Shown here: one piece after another, positions 51,263-58,758 of the stretch
Layout: every line of letters starts with the position of its first letter
Numbering within the stretch: position 1 is the first letter of the stretch
Assembly: GCA_039591615.1 (NCBI GenBank)
Contig: JBDHDH010000005.1
Location: 7,348 to 71,347, forward strand
DNA: 64,000 bases
Origin: JBDHDH01 sp039591615
GTDB taxonomy: Bacteria; Gemmatimonadota; Gemmatimonadetes; Gemmatimonadales; GWC2-71-9
Reading direction: 5' to 3'
The notes under the pieces: generated by a model
Seen by the model: the letters and a program-made list of their open reading frames with translations, nothing else
What the model was told of the DNA's origin: nothing
Database searches by the model: none
Program-made: the position numbers and the translations under genes

Positions 51263-53125
51263 TCATATCTTCCCTAATGCTTGCTTGATTTCGTCGGCGG
51301 CATCGATGGCCGCCTCAACGTCGATCTTGAGGGCCCTGGCTTGTTGGGTGGCCGACGTGAGGTCGTTTAAGACAGCAGCAACACCCGCCGATCGCAATCG
51401 CAGGAGATCGAATCGGACGTTCTGCACGGCCAGTACGCACGATTCGAACTGGGCCTCCACCCGCGACCGCCGTCCTGCCAACTCAGCCAGCACGGATCGC
51501 TGGCGCTGAAGAAGCTCGAGCCGACGATCAGTGTCCGGTTCCGCTCCGCCGTCCTCCAACTCCTTGATGCGCTGATCGAGCCCCGCCAGCGCGTCTTCGT
51601 CGACATTGCCCTCCATCTGCTGTAAGGTGCGGGCGAGGTCGCCCGCCCGTGCCACCAGGGCGTCCACGGTCGGCACGACATCCGGGAGCATTTGGCGCTC
51701 GGAATCCGGTAGCCGCTCGACGATCTGTAACGTCGCTGCTCGATCCCGCTGCATTTGCCGGATCTGACCGGCCAGCTTCCCGAACTCGCCCGAGGTCGGC
51801 TCGGCAAGCTGGGCAGGCGGGAGCATCCCAGCCTGTGCGGGATTCACCGGAGGTAGAGCGTCCGGAGCGGGCGGACGATTCAATACATCCCGCATGCTGT
51901 ACCCTTGCGACCAGAGTTTCCCGTACTGCGATGCAAGGCCGATCCCCCAGCCAATCGCCGGAAACAGAAACCAGGGCGTGGCGATTCCTGTGACCACGTT
52001 CATCAAGAGGAGTCCCCCGTTCACCGAGACATACGACGCGAAGTTCGCCCGGAACTTCCGTACGATATCAGGCTCACCACCCGGCGTGCTCACCACCGGC
52101 GCGCTCGGGCGCTCGCGCTCCCGGGGCCGACTCGGGCGGGGACGGCCGCGCGACCGTTCCTCGTCGAACCAGTCCCACCACTCTCGATCCCGCGGCTGCC
52201 GGCCTCGCGCGGCCGAGGGACGAGGGCGCCTGCGAGACATGGAGGAGCGCGGCCGATAACTGGCCACCGAGCGGTTCTCCAACGCACGTCGCACGGAGTC
52301 GGCCGTGGGCCAGCGGTCCTCGGCGTCCTTTTCGAGACACCGGATAACCGTGGACGCGAGGTCTTCCGGGCAGTCGGTCCGGAACCCCGCGATGTCGGGG
52401 ACGGGCTCTGTTATCTGCTTCATGAGCATGCCGGCGACCGTCGGGGCCTTGAACGGAACCTGACCAGTCAGCATCTCGTAGCCGACCACACCGAGGGAGT
52501 AGATGTCACTCCGCGAATCGATCTCACGCTCTCCGGCTGCCTGCTCAGGACTCATGTAGGCCGGCGTGCCAATCGCAACGCCCGTTCCAGTCAATGTCCC
52601 GAGACTCACGTCAGACAACGCCTTGGCGATCCCGAAGTCCGTTACCATCACCCGACGACGTGTTCCCTCGAGCAAGATGTTGTCGGGTTTGATGTCGCGG
52701 TGGATGACCGACATCGCGTGCGCCAGCCCCAGCGCATCGGCGGTCTCTTTCATGATGCGCCGCACTTCTTCGGCCGGGAGCCGTTCGCGACGCCGCAGTC
52801 GTGCCGCCAGCGATTCGCCATCCACATAGCCCATAATGAAATAGACTAGACCCTGGGCTTCCCCGACCGTGTGAATGGGAACGATATGTGGGTGGGACAG
52901 TCGCGCTGCGGTTTGCGCCTCACGTAAGAAGCGCTTCCGAATCTCTTGACGGAAAGCCAGCTCGGGCGGGAGCACCTTGATTGCCACTCGTCGCCTGAGC
53001 TTGACGTCCCGAGCACTGTACACGATCCCCATACCCCCGCGGCCGATCTCGCCCTCGATTCCGTACAGCCCCGCGAGGGCCTCGGCCAAACGCTCGGCGA
53101 CGGGGCCCAGTTTGTCCTCTGCCAT
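51263..53125 (-). CDS. Membrane-associated serine/threonine protein kinase
   Basis: A 620-residue Hanks-type kinase. The kinase domain (about 20-285) shows GRGGMGIVYSA, VAIKVLP, HRDIKPDNILL, DFGIAKAL and GTPAYMSPEQ. A low-complexity Arg/Pro/Ser linker (290-350) follows. A short 2TM-like segment (about 362-410) with VNGGLLLMNVVTGIATPWF and FPAIGWGIGLASQY comes next, then a ~200-residue coiled-coil tail containing RIKELEDGGAEPDTD. There are no PASTA repeats. Signals and targets are unknown. GGGAG lies 10 nt before the ATG. Confidence 0.93.
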   Translation of the reverse strand: MAEDKLGPVAERLAEALAGLYGIEGEIGRGGMGIVYSARDVKLRRRVAIKVLPPELAFRQEIRKRFLREAQTAARLSHPHIVPIHTVGEAQGLVYFIMGYVDGESLAARLRRRERLPAEEVRRIMKETADALGLAHAMSVIHRDIKPDNILLEGTRRRVMVTDFGIAKALSDVSLGTLTGTGVAIGTPAYMSPEQAAGEREIDSRSDIYSLGVVGYEMLTGQVPFKAPTVAGMLMKQITEPVPDIAGFRTDCPEDLASTVIRCLEKDAEDRWPTADSVRRALENRSVASYRPRSSMSRRRPRPSAARGRQPRDREWWDWFDEERSRGRPRPSRPRERERPSAPVVSTPGGEPDIVRKFRANFASYVSVNGGLLLMNVVTGIATPWFLFPAIGWGIGLASQYGKLWSQGYSMRDVLNRPPAPDALPPVNPAQAGMLPPAQLAEPTSGEFGKLAGQIRQMQRDRAATLQIVERLPDSERQMLPDVVPTVDALVARAGDLARTLQQMEGNVDEDALAGLDQRIKELEDGGAEPDTDRRLELLQRQRSVLAELAGRRSRVEAQFESCVLAVQNVRFDLLRLRSAGVAAVLNDLTSATQQARALKIDVEAAIDAADEIKQALGKI

Positions 53126-53208
53126 GTGGCATCTGCTCCCGACCGTCGGTAGATTAACCTTGCGCTAACCCACTGGCAACCGGCGAGCTACACGATTGCG
53201 AGGACACT

Positions 53209-53454
53209 ATGCGCTGGGTAACCGACGATGCTGGACGACGTTGGTGCGTCGAACGCGTCGGGCGCACGTCGGGCATGATTCCGCCCAAGAAGAGCACCAC
53301 GACCTTCCCAGAGCCCGCCGACATCGTTCGCTTCAGCTGCGAATCGGATCGGGAGGAATCGGCTCGCGAGGTCACAACCCGCGCCGGTCTGCTCGAGCAA
53401 CTCACCGACAGCGAACTGCGTGCCCTCCTGAATATCGCCCCCAAAGCGCCCTAG
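53209..53454 (+). CDS. Small hypothetical protein divergent from the kinase
   Basis: An 81-residue protein. MRWVTDDAGRRWCVERVGRT starts it, then IPPKKSTTTFPEPADIVRFSC, and an amphipathic helix (GLLEQLTDSELRALLNIAP). No domain is recognised. It lies head-to-head with the kinase gene across an 83-bp gap that includes the palindrome CCGAC-C-GTCGG near 53137. Confidence 0.5.
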   Translation: MRWVTDDAGRRWCVERVGRTSGMIPPKKSTTTFPEPADIVRFSCESDREESAREVTTRAGLLEQLTDSELRALLNIAPKAP

Positions 53455-53568
53455 ACACTCCACGCCAACAATCCCGCCACTATGGCAGTATCACCATCCT
53501 GTCTGTAAGGAAGGCAGGAACGCTGCTGCCCCTCTGGGTGTTTTAGTCACATATCGCGGCCGTGGGGT

Positions 53569-53583
53569 GGCACAATAGGTGCC
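53569..53583. promoter_or_regulatory. Inverted repeat upstream of lon
   Basis: GGCAC-AATAG-GTGCC is a perfect 5-bp repeat (extendable with a bulge) about 56 bp before the lon start. It is not a CIRCE or HAIR element. The 185-bp gap holds no gene or clear heat-shock promoter. Confidence 0.3.
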
Positions 53584-53639
53584 CACTAGCGAAATACATG
53601 GCTAGACACACCAACCCGAACGCCATTTCGGGAGAGCGA

Positions 53640-56087
53640 ATGACCATGCCACACAACACCGCTCGACGGGTGCAACTGCCCGTCCTGCCGCTGCGCGATA
53701 TGGTCCTGTTCCCTGGTGTCACGGCCCCCATTGGGGCTGGGCGGCCGGGCACGCTCCGCGCTATCGAGGCCTCGCTGAAGCGGGAGGATCGGCTCATCTT
53801 CGCTGTCGCACAGCGGGAGAACGTCGAGGACGCAAGGCCCGAGCTCCTCCAGACCATGGGAACGGTTGCCCGTATCGGTCAGGCCCAGCGAAGCCTCGGT
53901 GGTGTCCAACTCTTGCTCCACGGAGAGTTCCGGGCCTCGGTCCTCCACTACAACCAGGCGGACGGCTACATCGACGCCGTCGTCCAGGAAGCGGCCGACC
54001 TGCCCCCCTTGAACCCAGAAGATCCGGCATACCTCGCTCTGTACAGGGAAGTGCGGGAGCGCGCAGCCGAACTGGGTGAGAAGACGGGCCTCCCAGAGGA
54101 TGTCGTTCAACAGGTCCTAGAGGGGGTCACGGATCCCGGGCGCTTTGCTGATCTGGTCGCTGGCTATGTCGATGTGTCCGCCACGGAGCGCCAAGACTTG
54201 CTCGAGACACATGGTGTCGAGGAGCGCCTGCGGCGGGTGCTGGTTCATGTTCAGCGACAGGTGCAGATGTTGGAAGCGCAGGAGGATATCAAGAGCAAGG
54301 TCCAAGAAGAGCTGGGCGAGCGTCAGCGCGAGATATTCCTCCGGGAGCAGCTCAAGGCGATCCGCAAGGAGCTCGGCGAGGATGACACGGCGACTGATCA
54401 CACCGAGCTGCGGGAACGACTTGAGCAGCTCGAGCTCCCCGAGGAGGCGCGTAAGGAGGTCGATCGGGAGTTGAGTCGGCTTGAGCGGATGCAACGCGAA
54501 TCGATGGAGGCGCAAGTGGTGCGCACGTTCCTCGAAACGATCGCCGAGCTTCCGTGGACCGAGCGGAGCGAGGATATCCTCGATCTCCAACGGGCCGCAA
54601 CCGTCCTCGATGAGGATCACTACGGGCTGCAAGATGTGAAGGACCGTATTCTCGAGTTTCTTGCGGTGCGTCAATTGCGACAGCAGCGCGCGAATGGCAA
54701 TGACCGCGAGGCGCCAGTGGGGAATGAGGACGATCGCCGCAAGGGGTCGATCCTCCTCTTCATTGGGCCTCCTGGTGTTGGCAAGACCTCCGTAGCCAAG
54801 TCCATTGCCCGTGCGATGGGGCGGAAGTATGTGCGGATTTCCCTTGGCGGTGCCCGCGACGAAGCGGACATTCGGGGACACCGACGGACATACGTCGGCG
54901 CCATGCCGGGCCGGATCGTCCAGGGGATGAAGCGGGCGGGCACGAAGAATCCCGTGTTCCTCTTGGATGAAGTCGACAAACTCGGCATTTCCTTCCAGGG
55001 CGACCCCGCCTCCGCTCTGTTGGAGGTCCTGGACCCCGCGCAGAACGACAGCTTTACCGACCACTACCTGGGGGTGCCATATGACCTCTCGGAGGTGCTG
55101 TTCATCGCAACCGCCAACTTCCGCGCGAACATTCCCGAACCGCTGTTGGATCGGATGGAGATCGTTGAGTTTACCGGGTATACAGAGCTCGAGAAACTCG
55201 CGATCGCTCGCCGCTATTTGCTGCCACGCCAGCTTCAGGAGGCGGGCCTCGGCCCCGAGGAGCTCGAGCTCGCCGACGATGCAATGCGCGAAGTGATCTC
55301 CCGCTACACGCGCGAGGCCGGCGTCCGTCAACTTGAGCGGGAACTCGGGAAGATCGCGCGGAAAGTGGCCCGCCGAATCGCCGCAATCGAGATCCAAGAG
55401 CTCGTAGTGGCGAGGGAAGGTGTTGGAGAGCTCCTTGGTCGCCCAACAGTCTACCCGGAGCATGCTTCCGCCGAGGACCAGGTCGGCGTGGCAACGGGCA
55501 TGTACTACACCCCCGTTGGCGGCGACATCATGTTCGTCGAAGTGTCGGTGATGGATGGATCGGATAATCTCGTTCTCACCGGCCAGCTGGGCGACGTGAT
55601 GAAGGAGTCGGCGCGTGCCGCGCTCACCTATGCGAAGTCACACGCCGCGGACCTGGGGATTCCTGCGGAGATGTTCTCGAGGAAGGACGTACACATCCAC
55701 GTACCGGCTGGCGCGATCCCAAAGGACGGACCCTCGGCGGGAGTCACCATGGCGACCGCGCTGATCAGTGCCCTTTCGGGCGTCGCCGTGCGGCACGACG
55801 TCGCGATGACGGGCGAGATCACGCTATCTGGCCGCGTCCTACCCATCGGAGGCGTAAAGGAGAAAGTGCTGGGCGCGTGCAGGGCTGGGGTGACGGACAT
55901 CGTGTTACCCGAAGAGAACTTATCCGCACTGGACGACCTGGCGACAAGCGAACGAGCCGGGATTGCGGTCCACCCGGTCCAAAGCCTAGACGAGGTTCTC
56001 GACGCGGCGCTTCGAAAGCCGATCCGAGGGAAGGTCGCCGGAGTGGGTCAGACAGACGGAGTCGGCCTGGTCCCCAGCCCGAACTGA
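53640..56087 (+). CDS. lon: ATP-dependent protease Lon
   Basis: About 815 residues, a full-length LonA. It has an N-terminal substrate domain (LPVLPLRDMVLFPG), an AAA+ domain with Walker A GPPGVGKTSVAKS near residue 377, FLLDEVDKLG, and a C-terminal protease with Ser699 in PKDGPSAGVTMATAL and Lys742 in GVKEKVLGACRAG, 43 residues apart as in E. coli. It degrades damaged and regulatory proteins. ATG at 53640 is chosen because GGAGAG precedes it; ATG at 53598 is possible. Confidence 0.97.
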   Translation: MTMPHNTARRVQLPVLPLRDMVLFPGVTAPIGAGRPGTLRAIEASLKREDRLIFAVAQRENVEDARPELLQTMGTVARIGQAQRSLGGVQLLLHGEFRASVLHYNQADGYIDAVVQEAADLPPLNPEDPAYLALYREVRERAAELGEKTGLPEDVVQQVLEGVTDPGRFADLVAGYVDVSATERQDLLETHGVEERLRRVLVHVQRQVQMLEAQEDIKSKVQEELGERQREIFLREQLKAIRKELGEDDTATDHTELRERLEQLELPEEARKEVDRELSRLERMQRESMEAQVVRTFLETIAELPWTERSEDILDLQRAATVLDEDHYGLQDVKDRILEFLAVRQLRQQRANGNDREAPVGNEDDRRKGSILLFIGPPGVGKTSVAKSIARAMGRKYVRISLGGARDEADIRGHRRTYVGAMPGRIVQGMKRAGTKNPVFLLDEVDKLGISFQGDPASALLEVLDPAQNDSFTDHYLGVPYDLSEVLFIATANFRANIPEPLLDRMEIVEFTGYTELEKLAIARRYLLPRQLQEAGLGPEELELADDAMREVISRYTREAGVRQLERELGKIARKVARRIAAIEIQELVVAREGVGELLGRPTVYPEHASAEDQVGVATGMYYTPVGGDIMFVEVSVMDGSDNLVLTGQLGDVMKESARAALTYAKSHAADLGIPAEMFSRKDVHIHVPAGAIPKDGPSAGVTMATALISALSGVAVRHDVAMTGEITLSGRVLPIGGVKEKVLGACRAGVTDIVLPEENLSALDDLATSERAGIAVHPVQSLDEVLDAALRKPIRGKVAGVGQTDGVGLVPSPN

Positions 56088-56097
56088 AGAACGCGGG

Positions 56098-56709
56098 TCA
56101 CGACCACGAAAGCGATCTGATCAATAGGTCGCAGGCCCGTTCCAGCCATTCGGACCGGCGCTCACGCGACGGGCCGTTTGCCAGTGGATCTTCCAATGCC
56201 AGGTAGCCGAGCACCAAGACCACAGCCTGACGCCCGGCCAAGTGCGGGTCCACGTCATCCCGAAAATAGCCCAGCCCCTGTCCTTCAGACACGAGTTCCG
56301 AGAGCTCGCCGACCAGACCCCGCACGTACGCCCCCAGGGTTGCCGCCGAGGCCTCGTGGTCGGTGAGGCCCCTGACCAGGAGGCCAGCGAGTTCGGGTTG
56401 ATCTGCGAGGGAACGGTAGACCGACCGGAGCGTCTGCCTGATCCGCTCGGCAGACCCCCTTGGCTCGCGATGGACGCCGTCTGAGGGAGTCCCGGCGGCA
56501 AGGCGGCCTCCGGCGCGTGATACTACGGCGTCGTACAACCCACGCTTTGAGCCGAAATAGTAGAAAATGAGCTGCTTGTTCACGCCAGCCCGCGCAGCAA
56601 TCTCCGCTGTTCGCGCACCTGCTAGCCCTTTTGAGGCGAACTCCTCGATGGCCGCGAACAAGATCCGCCCTCTCCTACTACCTTGTTTCTCTTGAGCTTG
56701 CACTCTCAA
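56098..56709 (-). CDS. TetR-family transcriptional regulator
   Basis: About 203 residues. The N-terminal HTH (AAIEEFASKGLAGARTAEIA, then ARAGVNKQLIFYYFGSKRGL) is typical TetR. The C-terminal ligand domain has no recognised relatives. The start is TTG at 56709 or GTG at 56703; no ATG is in range. A perfect 12-bp palindrome touches the start (56710-56721), which points to autoregulation. It lies downstream of the TrmB-type gene in the same direction. Confidence 0.88.
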   Translation of the reverse strand: MRVQAQEKQGSRRGRILFAAIEEFASKGLAGARTAEIAARAGVNKQLIFYYFGSKRGLYDAVVSRAGGRLAAGTPSDGVHREPRGSAERIRQTLRSVYRSLADQPELAGLLVRGLTDHEASAATLGAYVRGLVGELSELVSEGQGLGYFRDDVDPHLAGRQAVVLVLGYLALEDPLANGPSRERRSEWLERACDLLIRSLSWS

Positions 56710-56721
56710 TCAACCGGTTGA
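56710..56721. promoter_or_regulatory. Perfect palindrome at the tetR start (likely operator)
   Basis: TCAACCGGTTGA reads the same on both strands and abuts the first codon of the TetR gene. TetR proteins commonly bind such palindromes at their own promoters. Confidence 0.55.
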
Positions 56722-56760
56722 AACAATGACGCCCCAACATGTGGAACCGCAGAGTTTCCG

Positions 56761-57465
56761 TCAAGCCGAGACCGTATGGACGATGTGTGAAATAGCGGCA
56801 GATATGACCGCCACGATGACCGGATCGGATGACCAGTACCCCTCGAAGGCTGGCTGGCCTGTGCGCGCGACCATTGCTACTTCGGGAGTCGCGAGCAGAG
56901 CGACCGGACCGGCGAACTCTGGCGGCAACAAGGTCGTGGGAATGCGTCCCTTGAGTACGAACGGAAGGTGGACCTCCTCTGGCCCGGTCGCCCAGAGCTC
57001 GCAGATCCCTCCGTCGGCGGCTCGCTTTCTCCAAAGGGGCATCAATGCGCCGAGCAGCGCGGCTGGCGCGATCGCCCGTACGGGGCCCGTCGAACGCGCA
57101 GCCGTGCGAATGGCGAGCTGTTCGAATGCACGCCGCCCGTTGATCGCCAGAAGACTCTGCTCTCCCTCCCCACGGAGGCCGCTGACCTGCTCCTCAAACC
57201 GCTCCAGAGTCTCAGCCTCCCGTTTGACCACTCGCGCCAGCAGTGCCTTCGGGCTCACCGCCCGGAAGAGCTGTGGAGTCTCCCGCTGCGCCACCACTGC
57301 CGCGTCCTTTGCCACCAGGCCGTTGAGCGCCTGGTAGACGTTGGCCCGAGCGAGAGCAAGCGCCTTGCCCAAAGCGTAGCCAGAGGAGGTTCCCCCCTCG
57401 AGCAGCGCCCCGTAGACGAGACTCTCAGTCGGCGTGAACCCGAAGGGCGTCAGGTCGATCTGCAT
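56761..57465 (-). CDS. TrmB-family transcriptional regulator
   Basis: A 234-residue protein. The N-terminal winged helix reads FGFTPTESLVYGALLEGGTS and LALARANVYQALNGLVAKDA, the TrmB pattern. A coiled linker (LARVVKREAETLERFEEQV) and a PLD-like regulatory domain follow. TrmB proteins are best known from archaea as sugar-responsive regulators. ATG at 57465 sits 1 bp from a perfect 8-bp inverted repeat. Its target may be itself and the tetR gene downstream. Confidence 0.85.
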   Translation of the reverse strand: MQIDLTPFGFTPTESLVYGALLEGGTSSGYALGKALALARANVYQALNGLVAKDAAVVAQRETPQLFRAVSPKALLARVVKREAETLERFEEQVSGLRGEGEQSLLAINGRRAFEQLAIRTAARSTGPVRAIAPAALLGALMPLWRKRAADGGICELWATGPEEVHLPFVLKGRIPTTLLPPEFAGPVALLATPEVAMVARTGQPAFEGYWSSDPVIVAVISAAISHIVHTVSA

Positions 57466-57466
57466 G

Positions 57467-57488
57467 GGTAGTAGCAGAAACTACTACC
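57467..57488. promoter_or_regulatory. Perfect 8-bp inverted repeat at the trmB start (likely operator)
   Basis: GGTAGTAG, 6 bp, CTACTACC. It begins 1 bp upstream of the start codon of the TrmB-type gene. The only promoter space is within or above it, so a bound regulator would block transcription. TrmB boxes are also built from TAGT/ACTA-like half sites. Confidence 0.6.
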
Positions 57489-57521
57489 ATTGCTGTGTGG
57501 GGCCAATCCTATGGCGAGAGC

Positions 57522-58682
57522 CTACGTGACGAAATCCAAATCCCGGTCGGCAAGTCGTGCGATGAGGGCAAGTCGAAACGTGACGTCGGCCTTGCGCCGC
57601 TCGGCTGTTCGCCCATCCAATTCGAGCGGGAATGCGAAGTCGGCGAGCCCAGAGGGGCTCCGCGGAATGGCTCGGAGGTTCTTGGGGTTCCAAACGCCGT
57701 CGTCGTCGCAGTCCTTCTGCAGGCGTGCTAGGATCCGCTGCGCCGTGGCCGATTGGTCGAGCATTCCCAACCGCGCCAACAGCTCCATCCAATGAAGGGC
57801 GAACGGCAGGTCGGCTGGGTTCCCGGCGCTGTCGGCATGAAGGGGATCGCCCAGCACGTGAAAGACCGGCTTGATGACCTTGCGCCCCAGCTGGATGGAA
57901 TAGGCTCGTTTCGGCGCGGGCTGCGCGAGGAAGATGCCGAGGCGATCGGCGAATCCCGCACGCTCGCGCTGGAGAGCGGGCATGAAGGCGACCATGGCAA
58001 CGGAGAAGACCGTGGGTGGGTACGCGTCCGACTGCAGAAGGTAGCGCGCGCCCTTCCGCACAACGGGCTTCTCGGCTAGCTCGCTTCGAAGGAACTGGGA
58101 CATCTGGCTGGCAATGCGGTGGGCGGAGCCACGGACCCTGGGATCCTCCGCTTGTCCCGCCTGGGCCAGGGCTGCCGTAGCCCCCTCGCGCATCATGTTG
58201 CGAGCCCAGCCCACGACTTGGACGTTTGTTTTTGCCGCTTTGCGATACTCGAAGAGCAGTCCGGGGTCCGTGTCCCGGGACAGCACTCGGTAGAACAGCC
58301 GGTCGGCCAGCCGCAACGCGCGTTCGTCGCGCGGCACCCCCAGCTCCAGGAGATGGCGGTATTGGGCCACTGTGCCCACATCCTTGATGCCCTGGGCCTT
58401 GGCCGGAGCGATGCCAAGGACGTTACCTGCCCAGAGCCCGTCGCCCTTTTGCTTCTTCAGGGTCTGAACGACGCGCTTGAAGCTCATCAGTTCCTGCTGG
58501 AGTGCGTCGATGTCGCCTTGCGTGGCAGAGCCGGGAGGGAGGATCTCGGTGACGGTGCGCCACCGAATGGAGGCACAGGCGTTGTCCCGGATCCAGGTAA
58601 CGGGGACGCGGTGTGAAGTGGGCAGCTCCAGCTTCGGCTCCTGGCGAGGACCTCGGGGAGGAGGTGATTCGGGCGGGAACAT
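57522..58682 (-). CDS. Uncharacterised protein, all-helical
   Basis: A 386-residue soluble protein with no signal peptide and no domain I recognise. It appears helical, with blocks such as DERALRLADRLFYRVLS, QVVGWARNMMREGATAA and LARLQKDCDDDGVWNPKNL. The last is an Asp-rich stretch, DCDDDGVW, that could bind a metal. The order of short helices is reminiscent of terpene-cyclase-like or prenyltransferase alpha/alpha repeats, but this is weak. It lies upstream of the TrmB gene, in the same direction. AAGGGAG is too close to the ATG to be sure of the start. Confidence 0.7.
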   Translation of the reverse strand: MFPPESPPPRGPRQEPKLELPTSHRVPVTWIRDNACASIRWRTVTEILPPGSATQGDIDALQQELMSFKRVVQTLKKQKGDGLWAGNVLGIAPAKAQGIKDVGTVAQYRHLLELGVPRDERALRLADRLFYRVLSRDTDPGLLFEYRKAAKTNVQVVGWARNMMREGATAALAQAGQAEDPRVRGSAHRIASQMSQFLRSELAEKPVVRKGARYLLQSDAYPPTVFSVAMVAFMPALQRERAGFADRLGIFLAQPAPKRAYSIQLGRKVIKPVFHVLGDPLHADSAGNPADLPFALHWMELLARLGMLDQSATAQRILARLQKDCDDDGVWNPKNLRAIPRSPSGLADFAFPLELDGRTAERRKADVTFRLALIARLADRDLDFVT

Positions 58683-58758
58683 ACTCCCTTTGCTCCGAAT
58701 CGGCCAGTAGGAAGGCTAACGTATTGCCAAGAAACGCCTTAAAAGGTGATTCACATCT

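Noticed and set aside
54117..55463. 448-codon open frame antisense to lon
   Set aside because: It mirrors lon in a shadow frame; Leu/Arg/His-rich composition, no motif and no RBS. Long antisense frames are expected in GC-rich genes.
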